Shown here in pieces: positions 13,510 to 24,400 of a DNA stretch of 64,000 nt. Below the pieces are notes generated by a model that saw nothing but the letters and a program-made list of their open reading frames with translations, was not told the origin of the DNA and searched no databases. Origin of the DNA: Rhodamnia argentea (taxonomy: Eukaryota; Streptophyta; Magnoliopsida; Myrtales; Myrtaceae); contig NC_063158.1 of NCBI RefSeq assembly GCF_020921035.1, positions 6,616,001 to 6,680,000 of the forward strand, in the 5' to 3' direction. How positions within the stretch are numbered: position 1 is the stretch's first letter; every line of letters starts with the position of its first letter. The translations under genes and the position numbers were made by a program.

Positions 13510-14688
13510 TCAATTGGAACAGGCACTGTGTTTCAAGATATTGAAATTGAGGAACTGCAGCTGGGATTTTACTCGACAGTCCAGCTCTTGTCAGTATCCT
13601 TGCTTGCATAGAGACCATTCATCTTGCTTGCTTGACTATTAAAGCAATGGTGGCGAGAAATCTCCCTTTTTGCAGAGGTTGGACCACCACTCTTCAACAC
13701 CTCTTTTAACTGTTCCATGATGCCATCATCTGTGTCATCTCCACAGCAAGCCCTGGTTAATTTGCTCGATCCAAAGTTGAGCGAAAATGGTCTCTTAGTC
13801 GCTGCATTTTTCGTACGAAGGTAGGTCTGAACAGAGAAAATGCAGTGAGAAATTTCACCTAATGAAGTTTCATCCTCCCCCTTTGTCGTGACTGATCGGT
13901 ATCTGCCTCTTTGGCGATGACCGTGCAAAAGAAAACCAAGGAGGTGGGGGAAGAAATCGGATTCCACACCGCATCTGTTTCAAGGACATTGCGGAGGGGT
14001 GGTAGGGGAGAGACTGCTGTCAAGGAGTAGATTTCCAGCTTAGGTTCACACATTTTACAGCTTAGTCGACTAGCATCATAAAATTTGTTTGGAAAGAGTA
14101 CTTTGGCTGTTACAGGAATGTACAAGTTTCTTAATCAGTAGGCAAAGGACTTAGGTTTTTCTCGCAGAAGTCTTGTTTGACATGTTTGACACGGTATCAT
14201 TTACACCAATCCTGAAGGTGAAGTTACACAAGATTTCTTCCATGGTATGGTTAGTCTTTGCTTGCTCCTATGCTCCCTTTTCGGCTTAATCCGATGTGAG
14301 ATCTTCGGATTCATTGACCCAATGAAATTGTTATAATCGAAGAGAATCTCGTTTTGTCGATCTAACCTGGATTTGTCTGTCACGCTATTGAAATATTAAT
14401 TATGCTCTTGTAAGGAATCTTATTAGACGCCAATGGATTACGAAGTTGTTATCTACATAAACGGGCAAAATGCTATTAGGTTAAAGGTCATTTCTACTAA
14501 TGGATTTGCACCATTAACCCAATTTTTCAGCGTGAAAGGTTACTGGCCGTAATTATTTAGTTATTTCAAAATATGAAGCGTCATTAATTGCGTGAAGAAA
14601 TTCGTAATTACTAGTAATCTGTGGTCCTAAATTACTTTAAAACTCCGAGGCTCTTGATAGTGATTCTGATAAATATAATCATGAACAC
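13510..14688. other. nucleotidyltransferase 3' UTR and intergenic DNA
   Basis: The frame stays open for 33 codons past the TGA, up to a TAG at 13609-13611. After that, only short frames without known domains are seen. The start of the stretch is probably 3' UTR; the end is AT-rich intergenic DNA. Confidence 0.5.
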
Positions 14689-14878
14689 GTGAACAGCAAA
14701 GGAGAGCTCCGTCTTGCCGTGCACGGCAGCTTCGATGGCGGTTGGTGGCGGAGCAACACAACCCACACCCCCCCTCCCCCACTGGCTCGAAACCGCTGGC
14801 TTCGTGCTTGTTGTGGGTTAGTTCTCTTCTATGCAAGAGTAGCTTTTAGAGTAGAAAGAGTTTGGCTGTTGAAATAAG

Positions 14879-15772
14879 TTGAGTCTGGAGCACAGCTCGG
14901 TCCTTTACCGAGACACCGGTCCAGAGGAAGGCAATTGCTTGAGCCTAGAATCGGAACAATCCAAGTTCGAGGGAAGTGTTGCGTGGTTAGTTTCAGCTTC
15001 GATGATGTTGCGGCGAATGAGAGGGCGGTTTGCTTATGAGGAATCAAAATGGTCTGGTCGAGAATGGGAGCAATTGAGGTTAGCGACAGTGGAGCCCGAC
15101 ATGGAGGAAGAGCAGTTGAGGTCCGATGATAAGCAGCAGGAAGATGAGTTGATTGCCAATCCAACTTCACCACAATTATATGGTTCGGGTACTGCTGCTT
15201 TACTATCCCTTTGTTTCTTTCATTCTTTCGAGCTGTATAATTCTACGAGTTTGGAACAATGAACGTCTGAACACCAGATGCCTCTTAAATCTTTATCAAA
15301 AACTTCAATTTGAACTGGTAAAGAGGCTCTAGAAGCCGAGGCCGAGCAGTCAACTGGGCAGCATGAAACTGCTCCTGAGGATAGCAGGATTTATCCGGCC
15401 AAAGCACCCGCCTTTCGTCGTAGTTTGGAAACCAGGGACAATGTAATCTTTGATTTCATTCAGAAGTGGAACCCCTGTTGCTGGTCAATCCATACGAGTC
15501 CCGATAATCTGTTCGATAGGCTTGTAACACGCCTGCAGGTAGGGGAACCAGTTTACTTGCTGGTCGATTTCTTGGCAGCAGGGCCAAATAAGTTCTCGCC
15601 CCACAGCCTTTCCATCAGCCCACACCAAACTTTGAATCATAAAGCACAGCAAAGAAATATCATTCTCCATGCGGCACTTCTCATGGTTAAGTACACACCA
15701 ATCACCAAAGGTTGTAATCGCAAAAGACGGTGTTCGCAGCCTAAGGCCATGTTGCGTCTAGATGTCAAATGA
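14879..15772 (+). CDS. unrecognised two-exon reading frame, possible gene fragment
   Basis: A plus-strand frame from about 14879 to 15182 joins through a GT-AG intron (15183-15323) to a frame running from 15324 to a stop at 15772, and the phase is kept (TAT G joined to AG GCT). The joined product is acidic in the middle (MEEEQLRSDDKQQEDEL, then EALEAEAEQ) and continues with RRSLETRDNVIFDFIQKW and LFDRLVTRLQVGEPVYLLVDF. I do not recognise a family. The frame opens on a non-ATG codon, so the true start may be the ATG near 15002-15013 or an upstream exon. It lies between the nucleotidyltransferase gene and the convergent TPP gene. It could be a small novel gene, a decayed copy of a larger one, or chance. 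The phase-preserving intron is the main reason for listing it. Confidence 0.35.
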
Positions 15773-16292
15773 AAATTTTCTGTGGCTTCTTATAACACAC
15801 GTATATTTGCAAGGGCTAGTTGAATTGGCTACATAGACGATAACATGATGTACAGCGAGTAGCAAGCGTAGGGAAGGCGGTACATACCTTAGACCAGTAG
15901 AAGCACAAAAGAGCAGGCTGAGCACATCTTCCCAAAGAGGACGGTATGCGTTGCCATCGAGTCTAAAAGGACTACAAAGTTCTGTCAATTCCCAAACTCT
16001 GGCTCTGCTGACATTACAAGATTCAGTCACATTGCCAAGGAAATCGTATGCTGCCAATCACGGCGGAATCTTCTGAATTGGTGAGTAGCGTGGCGAGGTC
16101 TCTTTTGTCCCACTGAGTTACGTTTTTGGTGGGGTGGATAGCTATCAAGCACAAGTTACAAATCCAAGAACATGCTTCGCTGGAGGTAAATTTGCCAAAC
16201 AAAATCATTGACAAATTCACGGTGCTTCTATATGGATCGGGAACCAACTCAGCGGTTTGCAGACTCGTAGCGGCCTTCGGGCATTGAGCCGG
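15773..16292. other. region downstream of the TPP gene
   Basis: Probable 3' UTR and trailer of the minus-strand TPP gene. Minus-strand frames at 15758-16057 and 16023-16247 have no recognisable domain, and I see no splice pattern joining them. Confidence 0.4.
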
Positions 16293-18668
16293 TTAACTAG
16301 AAGAATTGCTTCTTTTCCACTCGGCGAGGTGTGTCAAGAAAGAATGGACCTCGTTGGGGTCTTGCAAAGAGTACAAGGCCATGGTCTCCCTCGGGACAGA
16401 AGAAACTATAATGGAGAAACCGTGTTTAGTTCTTTTAATAACCTGCAACCATTCATGTCCAAGTTATTACAGTTAGCAAGGAGTGTTCTACTCATATAGG
16501 TTTCCTTAACCCTCCAACCGTTCTTTGTCTAGATTGGGTTCTTAGTTTATTGCTAGACTTTAGAAAAAGGAGCATTAGGTAAAACTCAAATGTGATGTTA
16601 TCCTGATAGAAGAGAAATGACAGAACTACACAAGATCTTTGATGAATGTCCAGTATCAGATATGCGATCCAACACCTTGAAAGCATCTTCGTCGGTATCA
16701 TCGTCCCCTATATACAAGGGAAGGACGTTACAATGGCCATTCGAGTCGAGAGTTTCCAGTAGATATTCGATGGCTCGGCCTTTGTCCCATTCAACCGGAG
16801 GGCGTATCTCCATAACCTGTTCGAGCAAATTGAAAGCGTGTCATCCAGAATGAGCTCGATGCGCTTCTATAGCAAAACCAAGAAAGAGAGAGGTTCCTTG
16901 CTCTGAGCAACATAATCTTAGTGAACATGCTTGTCTTAGTACCAGTCAAATTGTTCAGACCAGTTCATGCATGTACCTTTTTACCACAGGTGATTCTGTA
17001 TGCTGGGTATGCTTCCATTGTAGATTCTACTATCTGCTTAAGTTTCCCGACATCCTGCAGAGATGTAACGATATCCGGTTATTGCTAATCATAAGAAACA
17101 GAGTCCGAGATTCTGAGACTCGTTTGAAACATGTTTATTGGAGATATAAAGGCTTAAATACTTAGCATAGAGAAACTGTGGAATGATTATTCCTCCAATG
17201 GCAGTACGGAGGAGGATGTAAGGATCACCTTCTCATTCACACGACGGTAGTGCACCGATATGCAAAACTTATTGTCTTCAACCATGGCACTGTCTATTCT
17301 TGTAGTTCTTTCTTTCAACAGCCTCATTATCTGCGAGCACCAACAACCAAAAGACAATGCACAAAGACTATGATAGGAGGAATCACATTCTCAATGCTGC
17401 AGGAAATTTAACTTGATTGGCATCCGAACAACGGTAGTGTACAGAAAGTCCTTACCTCCTGAACTGAGTCTAGGAAATCTTGAGCCGGTCGGAACCAAAC
17501 GATTTCATCCCCCTAAAACAACAAGCAGTAATTTATCTCTCGGTTCGAGAGCCAATTTGTTCTCACTTGTTCAGCATGAGAGGAACGTCTTGCAGATTAA
17601 GTGCCAAAGCGTAGGATTATGTGATTTTGAGACGAACCTTTTCGTCCAAAGCTCTGGTTTGATGCCCGCCTTCCTGGCTCTTCGAGGAGGCTAATGGGAT
17701 GGAGATATCCATTCCATGACTTCCAGCGTAACAGACATTGTCCAGTTGCACAAATTCATATACCTAAACAAAGTGTCAAAATTTTTCTTATTTAGGTGAA
17801 GAAAAGCAAGATGAATCTACAGATATTCCTCACCTCATGTGTGGTTCCTAAACCGTACAAGCTTGGAAAAAGCAGCAGAATGAAATGAGCATACCTTGTC
17901 GCGACACCTTCCACTAACAATGGATGTGGGAAAACAGTCTGCAACTTCGCGTACGGCGCAACGCATCTGCATTTTTTAAAGTCAGTCATACACCCCCTCA
18001 ATATTTGTCATACACACACCGTCAATATCAGCAGTTTGTGCTGAATGAGACATTGTCTAACTACATAAGCCCTGTGGCAACCTAGTGATTTTTGCGAGTT
18101 TGATGTGAGGAAGCTGACACTCGGTAGTCAATTGCTTTCGCTTGGTTCCTTGGCGAGTCTCCATCCTAAGGACTAGAATCCGGATATTCAATCCTATGTA
18201 GGAGGGCAGATGCACCTTTTCTGTCATGAAAGCCTGATCAGGATTATCTACAATCTGAGAGAGAGTTCCATCATAGTCCAAGAACACCGCAATCTCTTTG
18301 CCTTCGGCTTTCTTCGCGATCCCTTCAAACGTGCACAAGGCGGACGGGTGCTTTCTCTGCATAATGTATAAAAAACCTCACGCCCTTGATAAACATGAAC
18401 ATACGCTCAACAAAAAATGAAGCAACTGTGAAAGAACACAAGCATCAACAAGAAAGTTTACAGATGAAAAAGACAAGATGATACTGCAGTTCAATGCAGT
18501 AGGTAGTTTTCGTCGTCGCAGTGTGCTTACTAGCCATGAAGAGTAAGAGCCCAAGGCAGAAACTCCATTGCCTTCCAGCCTCGCTCTTGATAAAGATTCC
18601 ATGTCCTGATGTTGCGTGGGTGAATGTGGGAATCCCATCCTAGATTCAATTATAGTACTTCTCAAGCT
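16293..18668 (-). CDS. trehalose-6-phosphate phosphatase (TPP), N-terminus incomplete
   Basis: Minus-strand exons, in transcript order: 18668-18531 (5' edge uncertain), 18356-18216, 17966-17895, 17763-17638, 17512-17456, 17330-17229, 17054-16977, 16816-16676 and 16442-16293. From 18356 on, every exon is a whole number of codons and all junctions are GT-AG. TPP removes phosphate from trehalose 6-phosphate, a sugar-status signal. HAD phosphatase motifs are all present: FLDYDGTLS (nucleophile Asp), [28 protein letters not shown], and [13 protein letters not shown] with the acidic third motif. The C-terminus ends normally ([15 protein letters not shown]...WKRS). One oddity is Gln in [10 protein letters not shown] where most relatives have Pro. 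The start codon is not found. A minus-strand frame at about 18790-19037 (PALLKWSIISLKAFTRKTAS) is a likely N-terminal exon. The gene converges with the nucleotidyltransferase and breaks the conserved gene order. Confidence 0.85.
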
Positions 18669-18789
18669 CTACTTTACCTGCGAGATTTAAGGAGTTTTCT
18701 TCTTTACAGAACAAACTTAAAGACATTATAAGAAAAAGGGACGTGCACATGGATATTCTAATTCCTATTGCATGTCATCTTCCTAGAAC

Positions 18790-19037
18790 GTCACTGGACC
18801 AACATCAAAGCCATGGATGACTCCATAAAGCAGCCGCGAGTTCCAGGGCTTTGACCTAGATGCTGTTTTTCTGGTGAAAGCTTTTAAAGAAATGATGCTC
18901 CATTTAAGTAAAGCCGGTTCGTCAGTGGTGAGAATCAAGACGCTATTCTCCCTCAAATCTGCGACGACATTGATATCGACATACCCATGATCTGAATCCT
19001 CAAGATCCGTGGAGGTTTGCACAAAGTTTACAAAACC
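18790..19037 (-). CDS. candidate N-terminal exon of the TPP gene
   Basis: An open minus-strand frame encodes a product with GYVDINVVADL and TDEPALLKWSIISLKAFTRKTASRSKPWNS. It lies 120 bp upstream of the first sure TPP exon and resembles the poorly conserved N-terminal arm that precedes the phosphatase domain in plant TPPs. It has no in-frame ATG, so at least one further exon would be needed. The 3' splice donor is not clear (GTCCAG or GTGACG near 18785-18795). Confidence 0.4.
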
Positions 19038-19641
19038 TTAAGCAACATATGACGATCGTATAATGGACTTTAACATCTAGGTCCAACAAACAATCTCGCG
19101 GAGTCTTTCTGTTCCTATCCCCGTCAAGGAGAAACAAGTTTAGCTTTCAGTTGATGCCCAAGCCTGGTCATATGGCAACAAGACTATGAATCACGACAAC
19201 GTAAGACTCCTCACCAACATGTGATTCACGACTCCTTAAGGAGAAAAAGGGTATGCGTGATTCACATGGCATTTTCTTCTTTTGTGAGTTGGAAGTTGCA
19301 AGAAAGTTTCATAGGTAGGTACGAGGTGTTCGTTCGCCTTGCACCGCAACTCGTTCACGTCTCTTTTTGGCTAGTTCGATTTCGATTTTTTTTTTTTTTT
19401 TGCTGAATATGGCACTCGAGTGTTGCCCTTCGATATGGCCTAGAGATCCTCTCGATTTGAAGAGGCGAATTAGCGCGGTTCGCCCTTCCACAATCACGGC
19501 ATCACCTAGTACTCAAAACTGTTTGAAATTGGTTTCTTCCTACTTGCATAATCTCAACCTTGAGAAGACCCGAGCAATGCGTCACAGATCCAACTGAAGT
19601 GAGTCCATTCACCTAACTTTCTCCTGTGTTCATTCGCCAAT

Positions 19642-20040
19642 TCAACAGATACTCGCCATCTCTATACTTAGTCTAATAAACGCCAAGTAGGTTTTCACGT
19701 CGAATCCACGTACTTCATAACTCACCAAACCATTGTTGACAGTAACCGTACCCCAGATACATATCACACGACGTATCGCATCATAAATTAGATGGTCGGA
19801 AAAAGGTAAGTCCACATACAGATCTCCACCTAATATTATCACGGGATCGATCTCGCTTTCAGGCATAGGAAATATGTTAAATGGGGAGCCGGACAGACAG
19901 ACAGAGCCTGATGGCGGATAGTGAAAGATCGACTCTTCGAGTCCCGAGTTGTTGCCGAGTCGTTGCCGAGTCATTGTCCGTGAGGTTTCGGGATTGACTC
20001 TGATCGTTTTGTTAAGATCCTCGACGACGGCGCGTGCCAT
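19642..20040 (-). CDS. unrecognised 132-aa ORF upstream of TPP
   Basis: The frame starts at the ATG at 20040 (context gagATGgca) and ends at 19642, beginning MARAVVEDLNKTIRVNPE. The same frame stays open upstream to 20250, with further ATGs from 20244. Middle and end contain FNIFPMPESEIDPVIILGGD and RRVICIWGTVTVNNGL. I recognise no domain, signal peptide or membrane helix in the 132-aa part. It lies between a TATA-like site at about 20488-20496 and the TPP exons, on the same strand, so it may be part of the TPP leader, a separate small gene, or chance. Confidence 0.3.
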   Translation of the reverse strand: MARAVVEDLNKTIRVNPETSRTMTRQRLGNNSGLEESIFHYPPSGSVCLSGSPFNIFPMPESEIDPVIILGGDLYVDLPFSDHLIYDAIRRVICIWGTVTVNNGLVSYEVRGFDVKTYLAFIRLSIEMASIC

Positions 20041-20243
20041 CTCCCACGTGTGGAAAGAACACCCGGAACAAACATATTTGGCTGTACTTTGCGGGCGCGC
20101 GTGAATGCTCTGAGTGGCACACATCAGAGTATGCAGAAAAGAAAAGTAGAGAAGGTAACGCGAGAAAGTATATATACATAGCGAGAAAGCTTGATTTCTA
20201 GGCAAAAGAACCGACTTTTGCATGAAAATGTGCATGGTGAACA

Positions 20244-20390
20244 TAGACACCAGAGGTCAAGAGCCATGCGGCCTTACTAGTAAAAGGATTGAGGGGTGGG
20301 AGTGGAGACGGGGCCGGAGAGTATCAGGACCGGGGTTCGATCCCCGGGAGCAGAAGAGGAAGCTTTGCCAAAAAAAAACTAGACACCAGA
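20244..20390 (+). mobile_element. tRNA-derived SINE with target-site duplication
   Basis: Element body at about 20255-20379. It contains GGGGTTCGATCCCCGG, which matches the T-arm (Pol III B box) of a tRNA, and ends in a short A run (CCAAAAAAAAAC). It is flanked by perfect 11-bp direct repeats TAGACACCAGA at 20244-20254 and 20380-20390. A Pol III box B, an A tail and a target-site duplication together define a SINE. It sits inside the probable TPP leader or promoter region. Confidence 0.8.
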
Positions 20391-20415
20391 CACAGAGAGA
20401 GAGAGAGAGAGACTA
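20391..20415. repeat. GA microsatellite
   Basis: A short (GA)n run directly after the SINE duplication. On the minus strand it reads as a CT-rich tract just inside a possible leader intron (AG|GTTAGT near 20418). Confidence 0.7.
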
Positions 20416-20487
20416 ACCTTGGGCCAGAATGAGTTGAACGGAAAAGGGCAGGAGGGAGGGGAAGAATGGGAGCAGGCGAGGAAGCTT

Positions 20488-20496
20488 TATTTATAG
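20488..20496 (-). promoter_or_regulatory. TATA-box candidate for the minus-strand TPP transcription unit
   Basis: The minus strand reads CTATAAATA here, followed about 30 bases later by pyrimidine-rich DNA and then a good splice donor (CCAAG|GTTAGT near 20418). This arrangement fits a promoter plus a short untranslated first exon. No other minus-strand gene lies nearby. Confidence 0.5.
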
Positions 20497-20550
20497 ATAA
20501 ATCGCAAGCCAAAAGGGTTTGGCCTTTGTAGTCACGGGACGCCCGCTCCA

Positions 20551-21310
20551 ACCTGTACGCCCTTTCTCCTTGCTTCTCCTAAATCCCATTTCTCATCGGC
20601 CCGACCTCATTCCAACACCAACTTTGTCAATTGACCTTACTTACTTGCCCTAATTAACCAGCCTAATATGATCTTCTTTTGTCCTGTAGCCGGAGGCGAC
20701 CCTCGATTAACCGGCATTCGCACACCAGAATAAGTCAAACCTAATGAAACACGGGTCGTCTAGCACTGGTAATACTATATTCTGAGTCGTAACTCAGAGA
20801 GAGGTCGAGGCATCCATCGCTCTTTTCAACATAGGGTGATGCCCTAAATCATCTTGATGACTCGGTCGACCCTTTGCGCTTCCTTACCCGAGGTCCTAGT
20901 CCGAACGCACGCCCTCGAAATGATTTTCACGTAGTTTTGATAATCTCTACATTGGACTCTTACATATGACATCTGAATATTGCGACTAATTTTTGTCGAA
21001 GATGTTTATAATGATTCCTATTTATGTCGTCATAATGATACACAGTACGTAGTTACAAGCTTGCATGAGAATTTGGCTTGTTAATGTAAGGTTCACGTTA
21101 CTCTGTCCGGTTCATGATATGTGCGAAAGGCTGCTTTGTGCTTTCACTCCGAAACATTGGCAGTTGCCAAGTCCAACTTCGGAAAAGACTAAGATTACTC
21201 GATACATTCAATAAAAGAAACTATGCTGGCCGTTCTCTCTCACATTTTTCTTTGTTAATGAAAAAGCGAAAGGGAAGAAATTGGGTTCTTGCATTAAGAC
21301 AAAAAAAAAT
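20551..21310. other. intergenic DNA, no gene seen
   Basis: Only short frames without domains are present, and I see no repeat structure. The first part may be TPP upstream regulatory sequence. Confidence 0.5.
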
Positions 21311-21939
21311 GGGTATAATTACCAAATAAGTCGTAAATTTATTGTTTGAACGTCAACTCAATTTCGTACTTTTTAATTTGGTCAATTTAGTCTAAAGCTT
21401 TTGACAATTTGTCGGTATTGTTCTTCCGGACAATTTTGGCGAAAATTGCTAACGTGACACCAGCCGTTTACATAGCGCGGCTGGAAATACTTTTTTTCTG
21501 ATTTTGTTTTTATTTTTTTCTTTTCTTTTCTTTATTTCTTTTTTTTTGTTGGAATGAGGGTTGTGAAGCCCTCACTAAATCTGGGCGTGGTCGTGCCACC
21601 TGGATCCAATGGGGCTCGCGGAACCCTCGCTTGTGGCCTACAGGGGGAAGTTAAAAAAAATGAAAAATAATAAACGAAAATAAAAAAGAAAATAAAAAAA
21701 TTAGACAAAATAAAAAAAAATGCAAAAATTGGTCACGTCAACGCCAGCCATACCACATAGGATGGGATTTACTTTGGCAAATTCCGATCAAAATTGGCCG
21801 AAAAGACTACATTAATAAATTGCCAAAAGATTTAGAATTAAATTAGTCAAATTTGACCAAAAAATTAGCCAAATTAAAAGGATAAGTAGTGAATCGATAT
21901 CTGTACAATAAATTTAGGACTTGTTTGGTTATTTCTCCC
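21311..21939. mobile_element. long-TIR element, family A copy 1
   Basis: Ends are inverted repeats: the left end starts GGGTATAATTACCAAATAAG and continues GTCGTAAATTTATTG; the reverse complement of the right end reads GGGAGAAATAACCAAACAAG then TCCTAAATTTATTG. Each arm carries reiterated motifs of the type 'TCAATTTAGTCCTAAA'. The centre is a low-complexity T/A-rich stretch around a GC-rich core. No transposase is encoded, so it is a non-autonomous element. Confidence 0.75.
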
Positions 21940-22990
21940 AAAAAATGCAGGCATGGAAAATATCACCAACGGGCTATAAGTTATATAATAAACCACATCA
22001 ATCAAATGTTTGAGAATCAATAAAGATGTGTTGGATATCATATCACACGGTTTCCGTATTGCTATATCATCTGACCTATTGAAGTCCGCACGATATTCGT
22101 TCAGAGAGCGATTGATTTACGTCCATTAATTGCATAGGATTGCCTAAAAAGATCCTGTTCCATCTTTTCCTTTCCTTTGCTTTGCTTTCCTTTCTCTTTC
22201 ATCTAGTGGAAGTCATATGCATGGGTCTCGAAAGAGAAATGTGATTAGTTTCCAATATATATGTGTGTGTGAGAGATTTGAGAAACTAACAAAGTAACAA
22301 TATAACGATACAGTTTCAACTTATGAACCAGTGCAATAAACAAATTTTCGAATCTCTGTCTTAAAAGTTTAAGGATAAACCCTTTGCATCTATTCTAACA
22401 TCGTTTTGCTAACCCTTTGGTTTATGCATGATTGGAGATTAAGAAAGAGCTGATTGGACTGCAGACTTAATCGAGGTTCAAGACTTATGGGGAAACTGAA
22501 AAGCTTAAGATATATATATTAGTTAGCAATCATTATAGGAAGTTCACAAATTCATTGCTCGAAAACACACCGATCACTATCAGAGTTAATTTCATTTAGG
22601 AAGACGACCAAGACTTACCAAGCACAAATCTCGTTTTGTTCTTGATTATTCGGCAGTCGACACGTCGTCAAGTTAGGATCAAAAGGAAGTTACGCTTCAT
22701 GAATCTCCTAATCCGACCACGACTTGCAATTGCCCCTTAAACGTTGGGGTGATCAAAGAGGCGAATTGTGCTCTCGACGTTCCATACAAGTTGGACTAGT
22801 TCTTCTAGATGTTGTATGATCACAACCTACAAGGTATATACAACTCTTGAGGTCTTTGTAACTTACACGACGACAATCACTGGACCGCGACACTCAATAA
22901 GAATGTAAAGGCATTCCATCTAATTGGAAACTATCATCTATATATCGAGCCGGAGGTTCTTTTTTCCTTACTTTCTTAGTATCTAATATA
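21940..22990. other. intergenic DNA, no gene seen
   Basis: AT-rich, with pyrimidine-rich runs near 22160-22200 and a short TG/AG tract near 22258-22275. No coding potential is recognised. Confidence 0.5.
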
Positions 22991-23593
22991 AGAAAAATTG
23001 TCCAAAAAGCCCTAAATCTATTGTACTTTTGCCAATTCAGTCATAAACATTTTAATTTGCCAATTGAATCCTAAACATTTTCACATTTTGCCAATTGAGT
23101 CCATCCGATCAATTTCCATTAAAAATCGATGACATGGATGTCATCCATCCTACGAAGCACGACCGACGCTAACGTACTGAAGTTTTAATATTATTTTAAC
23201 ATTTTTTGAATTTTTTATTTATTTATTTTTTCCTTTTCTTTTTCTTTTATTTATGTTTTATTTTTCTTTTTCTTTTTCTTTTTCTGTTCAAAGGGTCGAT
23301 GACCTCCGCCACCCTCGTTGTGGCCCCTCGTCGCCCGCCGGCCCTTGGATCCGAAAAAAGAAAAATAAAGAAATAAAAAATAATATAAAATTTTATTAAA
23401 AATTGATCGCGCCAACGCAATTATGCCACGTAAGACGCCCAAGATCCATATCGGCAATTTTAGGCTAAAATTGGCCGGATGGATTCAATTGGTAAAAGAT
23501 GCAAAAGTTTACTGCTCAACCGACACAATTAAAAAGTATATGACTGAATTGGTAAAAAGTGCAATAGATTTAGGGTTTTTTTGCAATTTCCCC
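22991..23593. mobile_element. long-TIR element, family A copy 2
   Basis: The left arm (AAAAAGCCCTAAATCTATTG, then CACTTTT-like sequence) is mirrored by the right arm (CAATAGATTTAGGGTTTTTT). The centre has repeated CTTTTT units near 23255-23285 and a GC-rich core near 23300-23350. It has the same architecture as copy 1 and no coding capacity. Confidence 0.75.
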
Positions 23594-23599
23594 TCATTA

Positions 23600-24190
23600 T
23601 TACTTTGCTTTTCACCGCCCCTTTTCATTCCTAATTTTTTAAGGGCTTAAACTCCTGTCCCTCGTTGCTTAGTCATCCCAAGCTAGTGAGCATGGAGGTG
23701 GTGGGCCAAGGCAATCGAGGCCCATACCATGTACCATCGCAACTCCACTAACCCGAAAGAAAATAATTGATCGAGTGGAATAACTACAAAAGTAAGGAAA
23801 AAGCAAGCGTGTTCGTCAGTTTCACCAAAAAGCGTCCCCTCAATTTAAATTGTGAAGTTCATCATCACGAGCCAGAAGAGAGATCTCCAAAGCATTTGCA
23901 ATCGAGTTTTAAAAAAACGTGGGACGATATTTTTGGGCCATGGGAAGATCTTCAAAAGCTAATCAGCCTAACTTTCTCCTACATCGCCTACTGAGAACAC
24001 ATCAATTGAAAGATCGAATGCTGTACGATCCACTTATGAACCATTGAAGAAGCTACGAACATATATTTTGATTCTCGCTATAATGTACAGATCGCGACCA
24101 TTGGATTCGTCATGGATATTGCAAAGACTTAAGCATCTCAGCGCACAATCGCTCGTCCGCTATAATATGACGATACCCACATAAAACTTA
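23600..24190. other. intergenic DNA, no gene seen
   Basis: A short open frame at 23767-23994 lacks recognisable domains. No repeats were noticed. Confidence 0.45.
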
Positions 24191-24199
24191 AAGCGAAAC

Positions 24200-24400
24200 T
24201 GATTGGAGAGAATCGTATATAAAGTTTTAAACCTTTCACTTTTACTAATTGAGTCCTAAACATTATGACTCTCTGTCAATTTGGTTTATCCGGACAATTT
24301 TAAGCTGAAATCGCCGACTTGGACGCCGGTGGTGTCACATACAACGGACGACGCTAACGCAGCCTCCTTAGGTACACCTCCCTCACTAACCACGACGCTT
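24200..24400. mobile_element. one arm of a family A element (truncated)
   Basis: Contains the same arm motifs in order (TCCTAAACATT, then TCAATTTGG, then a GGACAATTTTAAGCTGAAAT core and GACGCTAACG) as the left arms of the other copies. The matching inverted arm is absent, so this is a fragment. Confidence 0.6.
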
